From Pararhodobacter sp. (GTDB lineage: Bacteria; Pseudomonadota; Alphaproteobacteria; Rhodobacterales; Rhodobacteraceae): a DNA stretch of 64,000 nt. Of the stretch, positions 1-8,487 are shown piece by piece. The stretch spans positions 1 through 64,000 of the forward strand of contig JAFIEK010000004.1 of the NCBI GenBank assembly GCA_020832545.1, read 5' to 3'. Each line of letters opens with the position of its first letter. Position 1 is the first letter of the stretch. The position numbers and the translations under genes are program-made. The notes beneath the pieces were generated by a model. The model saw only the letters and a list, made by a program, of their open reading frames with translations. It was not told the origin of the DNA and made no database searches.

Positions 1-4
1 CAGA

Positions 5-3000
5 ATGGCCGGATCAAGTCAGAAATGGCAGGAGGGGATCGGCGTCGCGCTTACGATCCAACTATTCCGCCACTGGCCCATTGAGTTTGCGACTAGCACT
101 GCTCGCATCGCGATCAGAAGGCTGGTGGCAGATCAACGCTTCAAAATCTTGCAGGACGTCGGTAATAATCTCAGCCCGCTGTTGGCGCCATTCGTATTGG
201 TTCCGCTTCGACTGGCCGGACAACCGGTTAATCTGAAAAAACTGGCGCAAGGACTTAGGTTGCTTTCTCGGAGGTATCCTATTTCTGCTAAGACTCTAGA
301 TGATCTTGGCAACGGTGGCTTCCTAAAAAGAGCCGTTTCAGAGGTCCTGCTTGACGGCGCTGAGATACTCGCGGCTCACAACACCGCCATCGATCTAGTT
401 AAGGCAATCATAATGCCTTTGTCGACTGCATCGGCCAGACGAGTTGACAAGCTATATGACCATCAACCAAGGTTAATCGACGGCATACTACGATCGTATT
501 GCCTTCAAGAACTATTGGGCTCAGGCAGTATCGAGCAAAGAAACATTCTAGTTGAGCCGCCCGAAGTCTCAACAGATCAAGGTGCTAAAACTAAGCGAAC
601 CGAAACCGATAGCGAAAGACGCATTAAAAGCGTTGTCGAGCACGTAGCACCCTTCTACTCAAGAAGATCTGAATATCTAATTCACCGGACGAGCGAGATT
701 TCATCGGAAAAGTGCTTGGCCGAGCTGTTGAAATCGTTTTCGCGGGAAACTTGGAGGTTTGATCAAAACTATAGGACGTTGAAACTAAGGGCGGTGATGG
801 CGGAAGGCCTTGTTGTTCTGGTCGCGGCGAATATCCCGGTCAAATCCCTTTCCAAGTTTTGCTTCGAAACACTAAAAGGTTTTTGGCCGCAAGGCGAAAC
901 CAGCGTCAGGAATTTGTTTTCCTCTTTGACAGCCTTTGGTTCACTGCACGGCGAACTACTTAGTCGCACTACAGATGCTGTTAACAGCCTTGCAAAGCAA
1001 CGAATGGCTGCAAGGGAAAAATCAGAATCGCTCGCCAGCTTCGCCGAGTTGATTGCTCCGATAAGCTCTGACGATGCCAATGTCGTATTTCAAAAGGCTA
1101 TTGCTGTCGCACACGAGTTGGACTCCGAGGCGATAGACCAGATTAGGTTCCTCCATACTCTTATCCTCAACCAAGACAACTACCCTTCATTTGATAAAAA
1201 ATACTACGCTTCGGTGGCTGCAGAGTTTTTCGTTGATGCGGGAATCCGGCTAGAAAACGTTGAACACTTTCCATGGAATGAGGCTATGGATGGCATTGCG
1301 GCACTGCACTTTCCTACCGCCCTGGCATGTTCAGCAAGATGGGACGACTGCGGTTATGTGAGTTCATACGAAACACTCGATCCGGTCTTGCATTTCGGAT
1401 TAGATCGCGACGACTTGGATCCCGTTCAAGCTGCTGCACTGTTGAAGCTGGTCGGGCGTCCTAATGCACGTACAATCTCAGCGATTCTCATCAAAGCAAA
1501 TAGTCTAAAAGCTTCCACTAGACGAAAGCTTGTCGAGGAGTTTGCGTGTGACTTAGTCACTGGAGCGATAGACGAGTCCAGTGAAACTGAGCTTCTGCTC
1601 CTGTCTCAAGAGGGAAGTGTTTGGCTTGAGCGCCTACGACGCATAAACCTCGTCAAAAACAGCCTTGAGCACCCACCGGAAGAAGTAGGCGTGAAGCGCC
1701 GAAAACAATCACGACCAGAATCTGTGCTAGCGAAGAAGAGGTGGGACCAAGAAACACTATCCCAAGCCAAGGTTCTGTACCCCGTCGCAGAGGAGTTGTT
1801 AAAAGAAGCTCGGGCCAATGAAGAGTACATATCTTTGTCGGGAGTGCTGCATCATGCGTCACTGCAGGTTCAAGTTGGGAATCGCACAAGATTCTTGAGT
1901 GCTTTGGTAGAGATTATCGTGGAGTATGATGAACAGCAGCTCGTCGACACTCTGTTTGGTTCCATCAAGGCTTGGCACTCGCAACTCTCAGTTAAGACAT
2001 GGTGCGAAAACAGCTTACCGCAGTTCATCGGGGATGCGTTTCCCTATCTGGTGAGCCGCTATGCAGGCGATGCTGGAAGACTCGAAGAAGTATTAGTAAT
2101 TGCCAAACTAAAGGGAAAGGCAGCCGAGGAAATCATCCTACGAGGGCTTGAAAGAAACGGTCTTTGGTTGAATTCTCATCAGATATTCGGGCTGGTGCAA
2201 CGGTTGGCCAAATTCCTTGACGACCGTGAAAGCTCGTCCCTCCTCTCATGGTACTTAGATCGTTTGGTTGATCGAATTGACCCTGAAGACAAAGAGAATA
2301 TCGATCTACGCGGAGTTCCCGACACCCCAACTCATGCGGTCGCACACTTCGTCGTTGCTTACTTAAGTGACGTCGACCTTCGCCTCAGATGGAAAGCTGC
2401 CCACGCAGGGCGTCGCCTCGCCCGACTTGGACACGATGAAGAATTCAAGACAATTTTGGAACTGTACGAAAGAACGGCAGACAACGTATTTCGGGCACCC
2501 GAGAAGCCATACTATTGGCTGGCCGCTCGTTTATGGATGATGATTATGTTTGATCGCATATGTCTGGAGACACCTTCAACCATGGAGCATGCTGGCGAAG
2601 GTCTCTATCATATTGCCTTGGATTCATCGTTTCCCCACATCCTTATAAGAGATTTTGCGGCGGATGCGTGTCGCAAGCTGCATGAAGCCGACGTGCTCCA
2701 TTTAGACGATGGTCAACTGGCAGATTTGGTATCTGTCAATTCCGGTATTGCAACGACCGGCGCAGATGCCGTGCCAACGGGTTCGTACGATTTCTTCATG
2801 GTAGACCGAGACAACGAGAGGTTTCATTTCGATGCAATGGACACTCTTCGGTACTGGTACGCTCCTTGGCTAAGAGTATTCGAGGGAGCAACTACGGATA
2901 ACTTCCTGAGCTCAGCTGAAAAATGGATCGTAGACGAATGGGGCGTGATTGATGAAAAACCCTACGGTTTCCGAGAGCCCCGCGAAAAAAAGTTCAGTGA

Positions 3001-4042
3001 GCGAGACTATCATCTTAGCAGCACAAGCCATGGTTCTCTTCCTATACTAGAGCGATATCGATCCCATCTTGAGTGGAATGCAAAGTGGTGTGCGGCGGGC
3101 GAATTTCTTGCCCAGCGCCCTTTAAAGAAGTCTGAGTACAGCGACGCGGATGAATTCAGTGAGTTGCGCTATCAAATATCGCACGGCAAACTCACCAAAC
3201 CCCCGTTTTGGTTGGCGGATTTCGTGACGAACCGTCCGCTGGAAATCCACCATTGGTCCAAAATCTTCGCTGATGCCGCCGAATGGGTTGAAGAAATCGA
3301 TGAAGCTGAGTTTCTTCGCGAGTTGTTCCCAGAGTCAGAACAGGGTTGGATTGTCGTTGATCAATACACTGACACTCGATCAGAGCGCTGGGAACTGAAT
3401 GCAAAAGTCAGTACTGGACTAGTCTCACCAGGCACCGCGATATCACTGGTGCGAGCACTGCAAACCTGCCCAAATGACTTCGACTTCTATATTTGCCCTG
3501 AAGGCCATGATCTCGAAATTAACGACAAAAACTTCAAACTTGAAGGATGGATTCGTCTAAATGACGGTGATCGCAGGTTTGATGATAAGGACCCCCTGCA
3601 TCTTGGAGCTGGGCAACCCAGCCACCTACCCGGCTCGAGCGCAGTAGAATATTTTGGTCTTCAAGAGGTTCTTGAAGATGGCCTCAAATGGATTGATCCA
3701 TCTTCCGGTGATGCAATTTTTCGGTTGGAAATGTGGGGCGACAAAGGTGCTGATGAACGAAATCGCTACCTGGGAGACAGTGTCGTAAGCTCCGGTCATC
3801 GGCTACTCATGTCGAAGAGCGCTTTGGAGAAATTCTTAGACGATCAAGGGTCTGAACTCATTGCAGATATAGGATTAACAAAACGTGACAAAAGCCAAGG
3901 GAAACAGATCGATTTTGAAGAAAAAAAGGGGTCGGCAACCTACAACAGATTACTTCTCCTCGAGCGATCCGGGCAACTTAAGGGAGCCGAACAAAGTTTT
4001 GGCTCTTGGCGAGAAGATTGTAAGGGAGCTGGAACTGACTGA
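5..4042 (+). CDS. Very large protein of unknown function, possibly 5'-truncated
   Basis: I do not recognise this 1345-residue protein. The frame is open to the left edge of the window, so the ATG at 5 may be internal and an N-terminal domain could lie outside. The visible part looks mostly alpha-helical with many Leu/Ala-rich segments, resembling the helical C-terminal halves of large multidomain proteins, and has no clear signal peptide, Walker A motif or nuclease motif. The last third (about residues 920-1320) has a more mixed, Trp- and acid-rich composition. Base composition is clearly AT-richer than the genes after 8500, and codon use differs, which points to transfer. The next gene overlaps its 3' end by 158 bp and may be its partner. 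Position in an island with a toxin-antitoxin pair makes a defence role possible, but nothing in the sequence proves it. Confidence 0.75.
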   Translation: MAGSSQKWQEGIGVALTIQLFRHWPIEFATSTARIAIRRLVADQRFKILQDVGNNLSPLLAPFVLVPLRLAGQPVNLKKLAQGLRLLSRRYPISAKTLDDLGNGGFLKRAVSEVLLDGAEILAAHNTAIDLVKAIIMPLSTASARRVDKLYDHQPRLIDGILRSYCLQELLGSGSIEQRNILVEPPEVSTDQGAKTKRTETDSERRIKSVVEHVAPFYSRRSEYLIHRTSEISSEKCLAELLKSFSRETWRFDQNYRTLKLRAVMAEGLVVLVAANIPVKSLSKFCFETLKGFWPQGETSVRNLFSSLTAFGSLHGELLSRTTDAVNSLAKQRMAAREKSESLASFAELIAPISSDDANVVFQKAIAVAHELDSEAIDQIRFLHTLILNQDNYPSFDKKYYASVAAEFFVDAGIRLENVEHFPWNEAMDGIAALHFPTALACSARWDDCGYVSSYETLDPVLHFGLDRDDLDPVQAAALLKLVGRPNARTISAILIKANSLKASTRRKLVEEFACDLVTGAIDESSETELLLLSQEGSVWLERLRRINLVKNSLEHPPEEVGVKRRKQSRPESVLAKKRWDQETLSQAKVLYPVAEELLKEARANEEYISLSGVLHHASLQVQVGNRTRFLSALVEIIVEYDEQQLVDTLFGSIKAWHSQLSVKTWCENSLPQFIGDAFPYLVSRYAGDAGRLEEVLVIAKLKGKAAEEIILRGLERNGLWLNSHQIFGLVQRLAKFLDDRESSSLLSWYLDRLVDRIDPEDKENIDLRGVPDTPTHAVAHFVVAYLSDVDLRLRWKAAHAGRRLARLGHDEEFKTILELYERTADNVFRAPEKPYYWLAARLWMMIMFDRICLETPSTMEHAGEGLYHIALDSSFPHILIRDFAADACRKLHEADVLHLDDGQLADLVSVNSGIATTGADAVPTGSYDFFMVDRDNERFHFDAMDTLRYWYAPWLRVFEGATTDNFLSSAEKWIVDEWGVIDEKPYGFREPREKKFSERDYHLSSTSHGSLPILERYRSHLEWNAKWCAAGEFLAQRPLKKSEYSDADEFSELRYQISHGKLTKPPFWLADFVTNRPLEIHHWSKIFADAAEWVEEIDEAEFLRELFPESEQGWIVVDQYTDTRSERWELNAKVSTGLVSPGTAISLVRALQTCPNDFDFYICPEGHDLEINDKNFKLEGWIRLNDGDRRFDDKDPLHLGAGQPSHLPGSSAVEYFGLQEVLEDGLKWIDPSSGDAIFRLEMWGDKGADERNRYLGDSVVSSGHRLLMSKSALEKFLDDQGSELIADIGLTKRDKSQGKQIDFEEKKGSATYNRLLLLERSGQLKGAEQSFGSWREDCKGAGTD

Positions 4043-4673
4043 TGGGGTCGATACCCTAGGGAAATGGATGGCACATCATCTTGCGTCTCTCATCGAAGAC
4101 GCCGAAGGCTCGGATGGCGCGCAAACCGCAGCCAGACAAGAAGCAGTTGATTTGATATTCAGGCTCTGGGAGCACCGAGCTTCGATGCCGGGTACGGCCG
4201 ACCCAATGTCAGCTTTGAACGGAGCGATTGGCGTTCTTGACCGCATCGGCCCTAGCTCCTCCCCATTCTATCGGCACAGTCAAGATATGCTTGAACGCGA
4301 CCTAGCCTCGTTGTTCGACAGTTTACGCAAGTTAGTGGCTCATGGGGTGATACTGGTTGCTGGTCAAAAAGAGATTCCTGAATATACAGCTGACACCTTC
4401 GAACATCTCGCTGAAGAGGAACAACAATTCATAATAGCGTTGGATGGTTGGCTGAGTTTTCTGGAACAGCAAAAACCAACGACTCCCGTCATCAATATTG
4501 TCTTTAATGACGACGAGCAGGAAAAGAAGAAAGCTGAAGAAGAAGCGAAACTGGAAGGCTTAGAGCCTGAAGAGCGCTCCCGTGTTTTACTATCTAAATC
4601 TATCGACGATCTCGTCGAAAACCTGCAAGCGTTTAAGGAGAAGCTGCTTGTTCAAGCCAATCCCGGCGGCTGA
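3885..4673 (+). CDS. Unknown protein overlapping the 3' end of the large upstream gene
   Basis: This 262-residue protein is not recognised. The frame opens with a GTG at 3885 inside the upstream gene. A later GTG or TTG, or the first ATG at the MAHH segment, are alternative starts, because the first 40 residues (basic, with a KKKRGRQ run) could simply be read-through of the overlap. The middle (residues 45-200) looks like a compact helical domain. Residues 205-255 form a highly charged Glu/Lys helix, possibly a coiled coil. Tight overlap with the 1345-residue gene suggests translational coupling and a two-component system. It shares the same AT-rich composition. Confidence 0.65.
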   Translation: MTKAKGNRSILKKKRGRQPTTDYFSSSDPGNLREPNKVLALGEKIVRELELTDGVDTLGKWMAHHLASLIEDAEGSDGAQTAARQEAVDLIFRLWEHRASMPGTADPMSALNGAIGVLDRIGPSSSPFYRHSQDMLERDLASLFDSLRKLVAHGVILVAGQKEIPEYTADTFEHLAEEEQQFIIALDGWLSFLEQQKPTTPVINIVFNDDEQEKKKAEEEAKLEGLEPEERSRVLLSKSIDDLVENLQAFKEKLLVQANPGG

Positions 4674-4782
4674 TCTAAATATTTCAAGGCAAGGCTTAGA
4701 CAATGGGTTGCGACCCAACGTTCTCCTGCGCAGCTAAGTTCCGATTGCCGCCTTTTCATGTATTATCAGTCTCTTGTGAGAA

Positions 4783-4811
4783 CCTCGCGAAATTCCTGGT
4801 AGATCGCGAGG
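4783..4811 (+). terminator. Hairpin after the unknown gene pair
   Basis: Arms CCTCGCGA (4783-4790) and TCGCGAGG (4804-4811) are perfect complements around a 13-nt loop and are followed by CTTTCT. It sits in the 247-bp gap between the unknown pair and hipB and could end the upstream transcript. The T-tract is weak. Confidence 0.4.
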
Positions 4812-4886
4812 CTTTCTAAGATGGCATTTATACGCCCATATCTTGGTCTGCTTCGCCACGGATCGGAAGTGCTTTCTGCCTGAGTG

Positions 4887-4960
4887 ATAGGCCTTGACCT
4901 ATAGACGGGCGCATTAGTCCATGGGCTATATTGACAGTGTATCGCCTATAGACTATCAGA
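4887..4960 (+). promoter_or_regulatory. Candidate hipBA promoter and operator repeats
   Basis: The nonamer CCTATAGAC occurs at 4898-4906 and again at 4945-4953. The first copy is part of an inverted repeat ATAGG-N6-CCTAT (4887-4902), similar in style to the short dyads bound by HipB proteins. TTGACA at 4931-4936, followed after 17 bp by TATCAG at 4954-4959, is a possible promoter. Both lie directly in front of hipB, as expected for autoregulation. Assignment is by position and pattern only. Confidence 0.4.
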
Positions 4961-4965
4961 GCGTT

Positions 4966-5214
4966 ATGATGAACGCCCTCGCACACCCCATCCGAAGCCT
5001 GCGCCAAGCTGGGGCCGTTTTGCGCGCCCGCCGGTCTGAGCGCCAGATCAGCCAGAAGCAACTGGGCGAGATGACCGGCACGGCGCAATCCACCATATCG
5101 GACATCGAGAACGGCGTCGTATCCGTCAGCCTCGATGTCTATCTGCGCCTCCTCGAAGCCCTTGGCGCAGAGCTGTCCGTGACAGACCGTTTGGTCGACC
5201 GGGAACCTACATAG
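4966..5214 (+). CDS. hipB: HipB-type antitoxin, XRE-family helix-turn-helix
   Basis: Small DNA-binding antitoxin of a type II toxin-antitoxin pair. It would neutralise HipA and repress the operon. The protein is an XRE-type helix-turn-helix: the segment SQKQLGEMTG followed by QSTISDIENG is the recognition-helix signature, and the C-terminus continues as a short helix typical of HipB. I start it at the double ATG 4966/4969. An in-frame ATG at 4921 would add 15 residues but lies upstream of a possible -35/-10 pair. Its stop is one base before the hipA start, so the two are surely cotranscribed. Confidence 0.8.
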   Translation: MMNALAHPIRSLRQAGAVLRARRSERQISQKQLGEMTGTAQSTISDIENGVVSVSLDVYLRLLEALGAELSVTDRLVDREPT

Positions 5215-5215
5215 T

Positions 5216-6541
5216 ATGGTGCGCATCGCCCGTGCTGGTCGCCGTACACGCCAAAACAAGACTGCCGTATGGTACGAACGGTCGAGGGTCGGCACCCTGA
5301 CGCGGGCGACCGATGGTGCCATCGGCTTCACTTATGACACCGGGTGGCTCGCGTCCGATATCGCCTTTCCCGTGTCCAGCGCCTTGCCGCTATCAAAGGC
5401 CAAATGGCAGGGCGATCCGGTCGCTGCGGCCTTCGACAACCTGCTACCTGATGCGGAGGGCGAACTGCGAGAGAAGATCGCCGCGCGAGTCGGGGCGCAG
5501 GGCAAGGATGTGTTCTCGCTGCTTTCGGTGTTGGGGCGCGATTGCGTCGGCGCGCTGCAATTTCTGCCGGTGGATGAAGCCCCCGCAGAGCAGGACATGC
5601 AGTACCGCATCATCTCAGAAGAGGAGCTGGTCGCCGATCTGAAGAACCTCGCCGCGGCTCCTCTTGCACAAGGCGACGATGAGGATTTCAGGATTTCCAT
5701 TGCAGGTGCGCAGGAGAAAACGGCCTATCTGCGCGTGGAAGGCGAATGGGCTAAGCCGCGCGGCATCACCCCGACCAGCCATATCTTCAAGACACCTATG
5801 GGCATCCTGCCCGGCCCAGACCAGATCGACCTGAGCGACAGCGTCGAGAATGAATTGTTCTGCATGACATTGGCCCGCGAAATCGGGATGCCAGCCGCGC
5901 ATGTCGAGAAAATCACTCTGCTGGGGCAGGTCGTGCTGTCGGTCGAACGGTTTGACCGGGTCTGGCAGGGCGAGACGCTGAAGCGCCTGCCGCAGGAAGA
6001 CATCTGCCAGTCGCTGGGCTACCCCTCCGCGATGAAGTACCAGAAGCTCGGCGGTCCCGGCATCGCGCAGATCATGGAACTTTTGCGGGAATCCGACACA
6101 CCCATCGAGGATCGGGAGACCTTCTTTCGGGCGCAGATCTTTTTCTTCCTGATCGGCGCGTCAGACGGGCATGCCAAGAACTTCAGCCTGCGTCTCGGGC
6201 GTCGGGGACGGTTCAGGCTTGCGCCCCTCTATGACATCCTGAGCATCGCGCCTGTTGTGCGTGCCGGTCGATTGCAACGGAAACGCTATCGTCTCGCCAT
6301 GTCGGTCGATGGCCATTACGGCATCGACGAGATCGTGCCCCGCCATTTTGAGGCCGAGGGCCGCGCTGCAGGTCTGCCCAAGGGACGCGCATTGGAGCTC
6401 TTGCAGGACATGTCGGATCGGCTGGGTGCCGCGCTGGATCGCGCGCTGCTGGCGGTCGGCGATCAAGTGCCGGAGGCGGTCAGCGGACCGATAGCTACCG
6501 ATGCTATGCAGCGGGCGGCTCAGATGAAAGAACTGCTTTAG
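5216..6541 (+). CDS. hipA: HipA-type serine/threonine kinase toxin
   Basis: Full-length HipA-like kinase (441 residues). In E. coli HipA phosphorylates glutamyl-tRNA synthetase and causes growth arrest; the target here is unknown. Family signatures are present: an N-terminal HipA_N-like region, the segment SIAGAQEK from Ser161 (the nucleotide-binding loop whose serine is autophosphorylated in E. coli HipA), GASDGHAKN with catalytic Asp317, and YDILS with metal-binding Asp340. All key residues look intact. It follows hipB after one base. Its stop codon interlocks with that of the convergent gene on the minus strand (shared TTAG at 6538-6541), leaving no room for a terminator. Confidence 0.92.
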   Translation: MVRIARAGRRTRQNKTAVWYERSRVGTLTRATDGAIGFTYDTGWLASDIAFPVSSALPLSKAKWQGDPVAAAFDNLLPDAEGELREKIAARVGAQGKDVFSLLSVLGRDCVGALQFLPVDEAPAEQDMQYRIISEEELVADLKNLAAAPLAQGDDEDFRISIAGAQEKTAYLRVEGEWAKPRGITPTSHIFKTPMGILPGPDQIDLSDSVENELFCMTLAREIGMPAAHVEKITLLGQVVLSVERFDRVWQGETLKRLPQEDICQSLGYPSAMKYQKLGGPGIAQIMELLRESDTPIEDRETFFRAQIFFFLIGASDGHAKNFSLRLGRRGRFRLAPLYDILSIAPVVRAGRLQRKRYRLAMSVDGHYGIDEIVPRHFEAEGRAAGLPKGRALELLQDMSDRLGAALDRALLAVGDQVPEAVSGPIATDAMQRAAQMKELL

Positions 6542-7113
6542 GCAACCGGCCCCACTGTTGCCAATCCTGCTAGCGCCTTGTCGACCTCTCGCGTCATTGC
6601 AGACTGCTTCGCTTCCCAGAGGATGCGGAAGTCTTCGGCGAAATCGACAAAGTACGCCGCGAAGGTGCGGATCGTCGCCATGTCCTCAGCGGTGAAAGGG
6701 ATCGGGCTGCCGCGCAGTTTGGCCTCGTTCAGTTTGCGGGCGATCTGGTTGATGGCGGCTCCGTGGGTCGCAATGTCGGCGCCCCACGCCTGCATCTGGT
6801 CGATCACGCTCTGATCGGCTGGGCGCAGCAGCACGTCCGCAGCCCCCATCAGGCGGCGCAGCGCAGCGGGGTTGTCGGTGATGCCGCGTTTGGCCAGCCC
6901 GTCTCTGAAGCCCGCCAATTCGCGCGCGCTGACGCGTGTGCTGATCGTTCGGGTGCGGGCCGGGCGCGCACCTTTGGCCTTTTCCAGCGTGTTGTAGATC
7001 GTCCGGCGCGAGACGCCGAAGCGGTAGGCAAGCGTCGTGGCCGAGGTGCCTAGGGCGCGGCCTGCGATGATCTGGCGGCGTTCGTCGTCGGTCAGTTTGC
7101 GATGGTGGCGCAT
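6538..7113 (-). CDS. MobC/VirD1-type mobilisation accessory protein with N-terminal HTH
   Basis: 191 residues. The first 45 residues form a resolvase-type helix-turn-helix (LTDDERRQII and VSRRTIYNTL). Residues 55-170 resemble the MobC/VirD1 relaxosome family: a VSARELAGFR ribbon-helix-helix-like segment and the signature INQIARKLNE at 121-130. Such proteins help a relaxase nick the transfer origin of mobilisable plasmids and integrative elements. Normally a MobA/VirD2 relaxase follows immediately; here the downstream space is occupied by hipBA in convergent orientation, so no relaxase is visible. A role as a DNA-binding regulator is the alternative. Confidence 0.65.
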   Translation of the reverse strand: MRHHRKLTDDERRQIIAGRALGTSATTLAYRFGVSRRTIYNTLEKAKGARPARTRTISTRVSARELAGFRDGLAKRGITDNPAALRRLMGAADVLLRPADQSVIDQMQAWGADIATHGAAINQIARKLNEAKLRGSPIPFTAEDMATIRTFAAYFVDFAEDFRILWEAKQSAMTREVDKALAGLATVGPVA

Positions 7114-7255
7114 GTGAAGTTTACGTTCCTATTTCTTGCCAACTTCCTCCATGCCCGCCGCCTCCCAGCTTCAGCGGAGGCGGATCAGGGGCTTGGTGTC
7201 ATTTCAGGACGGCAGAGCGGTTGCCAATGAGCAGGTCGCCGCCTGTTGGGGATGA

Positions 7256-7451
7256 CCGAAGCAGACTCCAATCGACGCGATGCAGAAGTCGCGATGCGCG
7301 ATGCGGGGTGCGTTTGACGCGATGCAAGGGACGCGAGGCGGGGCGCATTGGGCGCGATGCAATCGCCGGGATGCGTGGTGCGGAAGACGCGATGCACGGG
7401 ACGCGATGCGCGATGCACTTCGCATTGCGCAGACGACATCCTACGGAAAAC
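7256..7451. repeat. Heptanucleotide-periodic repeat array (unit GCGATGC)
   Basis: Eight perfect GCGATGC copies start at 7277, 7291, 7298, 7319, 7354, 7389, 7403 and 7410; every distance between them is a multiple of seven. Cut into heptads from 7256 to 7451, all 28 units end in C, and many are near matches (GCGAGGC, GGGATGC, GGGGTGC). It fills the gap between the mobilisation gene and the replication-like gene, so an iteron-type origin, a transfer origin or a protein-binding array are the obvious readings. Because 21 bp equals seven codons, several frames stay open across it; these are by-products of the repeat. Confidence 0.85.
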
Positions 7452-7468
7452 GCGATTAATCTGCGCAC

Positions 7469-8332
7469 TCATGCGGCCAAACCCGCCGCATGTAGCTGCA
7501 CCTTGGTCACCAGATTGGCCGCGACGAGTGCCGTCACTTGATGGGGCGTGATGTGTTTGCACATGGGGCTGCGGTCGCGAATCCAGCCGACCAGCCGGGC
7601 GTGGTGATCCGCTTGCACGGCCTCCGCCGTTTCGCGCTCTGCCTCGAACTTTTCGAGGAAGGGCTGCCAGCGTCGCGACTGGAACCAGTTGTCCGCGAAG
7701 CAGACCTTGGACCTTGTGAAGCCCTCGCTCTCGGTGGCGTATGCCTGCACGGCGCGCAGCAGGTCGTCGGGGTCAACGCCCTCCTTCACGGCCTCCGCGA
7801 TCAGGGCAAGGCACGCTGTCTTCCCGCGCTGCCGGTCCTTCGGATAGGCCGCCCAGATCTTCTCAAATCTTTCATCCTCCACCTCCGCCGCCTTCGCGCG
7901 CTTGCGCGTAGGTGGTTTATGGATGGTTTTAGGGTGGTTTGGGGTCCACCGTGGACCCCGTACCCCGTCCACGGTGGACCCCGTACCGGGTTCAGGCTGG
8001 ACGGGGTCCACTGTGGACCCCGTCCCGTCATCGGGTTCGGCCATCGATTCCAGCGCCATCACGCGGGCCAGAACGATCCGGTAGATCACGGTAAAGCCGT
8101 TCTTGCAGGGGCGGCGTCCGGTCTCGATCAGGATGCCCTCCCGCAGGAAATCGCTGATCGTCCGCTTCACGGTGCTTTCGCCCAGCTCGGTGTGGCGCTG
8201 AATCGTGCCCTTGGAGCACCAGATGCCCGAGCCGTCGTCGCTCGCCTTATCAGCCAGGAACATGATGATCTGCTTGCGGGCGGCACTGCCGAAGCGGCGG
8301 TCGGCACATTCGTTCGCGACGCGCCAGCTCAT
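7469..8332 (-). CDS. Replication-initiator-like protein, winged-helix plus C-terminal domain
   Basis: 287 residues with three parts. Residues 10-90 form a winged-helix DNA-binding domain (KGTIQRHTEL, STVKRTISDF) like those of phage and plasmid replication proteins. Residues 95-150 are a Gly/Pro/Thr-rich linker with a repeated TGSTVD motif. Residues 152-235 contain FEKIWAAYPKDRQRGK and NWFQSRRWQPF, resembling the C-terminal domains of phage replication O/DnaT-like proteins. The linker DNA carries three palindromes. The gene reads away from the tRNA-Arg gene. An island-encoded transcriptional regulator of similar architecture is the alternative. Confidence 0.6.
   Translation of the reverse strand: MSWRVANECADRRFGSAARKQIIMFLADKASDDGSGIWCSKGTIQRHTELGESTVKRTISDFLREGILIETGRRPCKNGFTVIYRIVLARVMALESMAEPDDGTGSTVDPVQPEPGTGSTVDGVRGPRWTPNHPKTIHKPPTRKRAKAAEVEDERFEKIWAAYPKDRQRGKTACLALIAEAVKEGVDPDDLLRAVQAYATESEGFTRSKVCFADNWFQSRRWQPFLEKFEAERETAEAVQADHHARLVGWIRDRSPMCKHITPHQVTALVAANLVTKVQLHAAGLAA
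7941..8021. repeat. Three palindromes GTCCACnGTGGAC within the initiator gene
   Basis: Palindromes centred at 7950, 7973 and 8012 share the core GTCCAC-n-GTGGAC. The outer two extend to perfect 9+1+9 dyads (GGGGTCCAC/GTGGACCCC at 7941-7959 and 8003-8021). The 11-mer GTGGACCCCGT is repeated at 7951, 7974 and 8013. They fall in codons for the protein linker (about residues 104-131). This matches the layout of lambda O, where the origin repeats lie in the linker-coding part of the initiator gene. Confidence 0.75.
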
Positions 8333-8367
8333 GGGCGGGCCTCAGCGAGGCTGAATCGGCGCCCAAC

Positions 8368-8422
8368 TTGTACAGGTTTTGTACAGAAATCCCGATTTCG
8401 GCGCCCGATTTCCCGGGAAATC
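8368..8422. promoter_or_regulatory. TTGTACAG direct repeats and 16-bp palindrome upstream of the initiator gene
   Basis: TTGTACAG occurs at 8368-8375 and 8379-8386, 11 bp apart, so both copies face the same side of the helix. A perfect palindrome GATTTCCCGGGAAATC lies at 8407-8422. Both are between the initiator start (8332) and the tRNA-Arg 3' end (8488), suiting an operator for the initiator gene or recombination-protein sites beside an attachment site. Confidence 0.5.
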
Positions 8423-8487
8423 AAACGGGCGTTTCTGCAGCCGCTTTCGCAAGCCCCTGACAAAACGCCATATTTTATTGGGTTTTT

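Noticed and set aside
7256-7451. CRISPR array
   Set aside because: Units are 7 bp in a continuous phase without spacers of uniform length, and no cas gene is present.
7185-7562. Minus-strand open frames through the heptad array, including one starting with GTG right after the initiator stop
   Set aside because: The frames stay open because a 7-bp repeat without stops reads through in all phases; the products are low-complexity Arg/His/Pro-rich chains with no family features.
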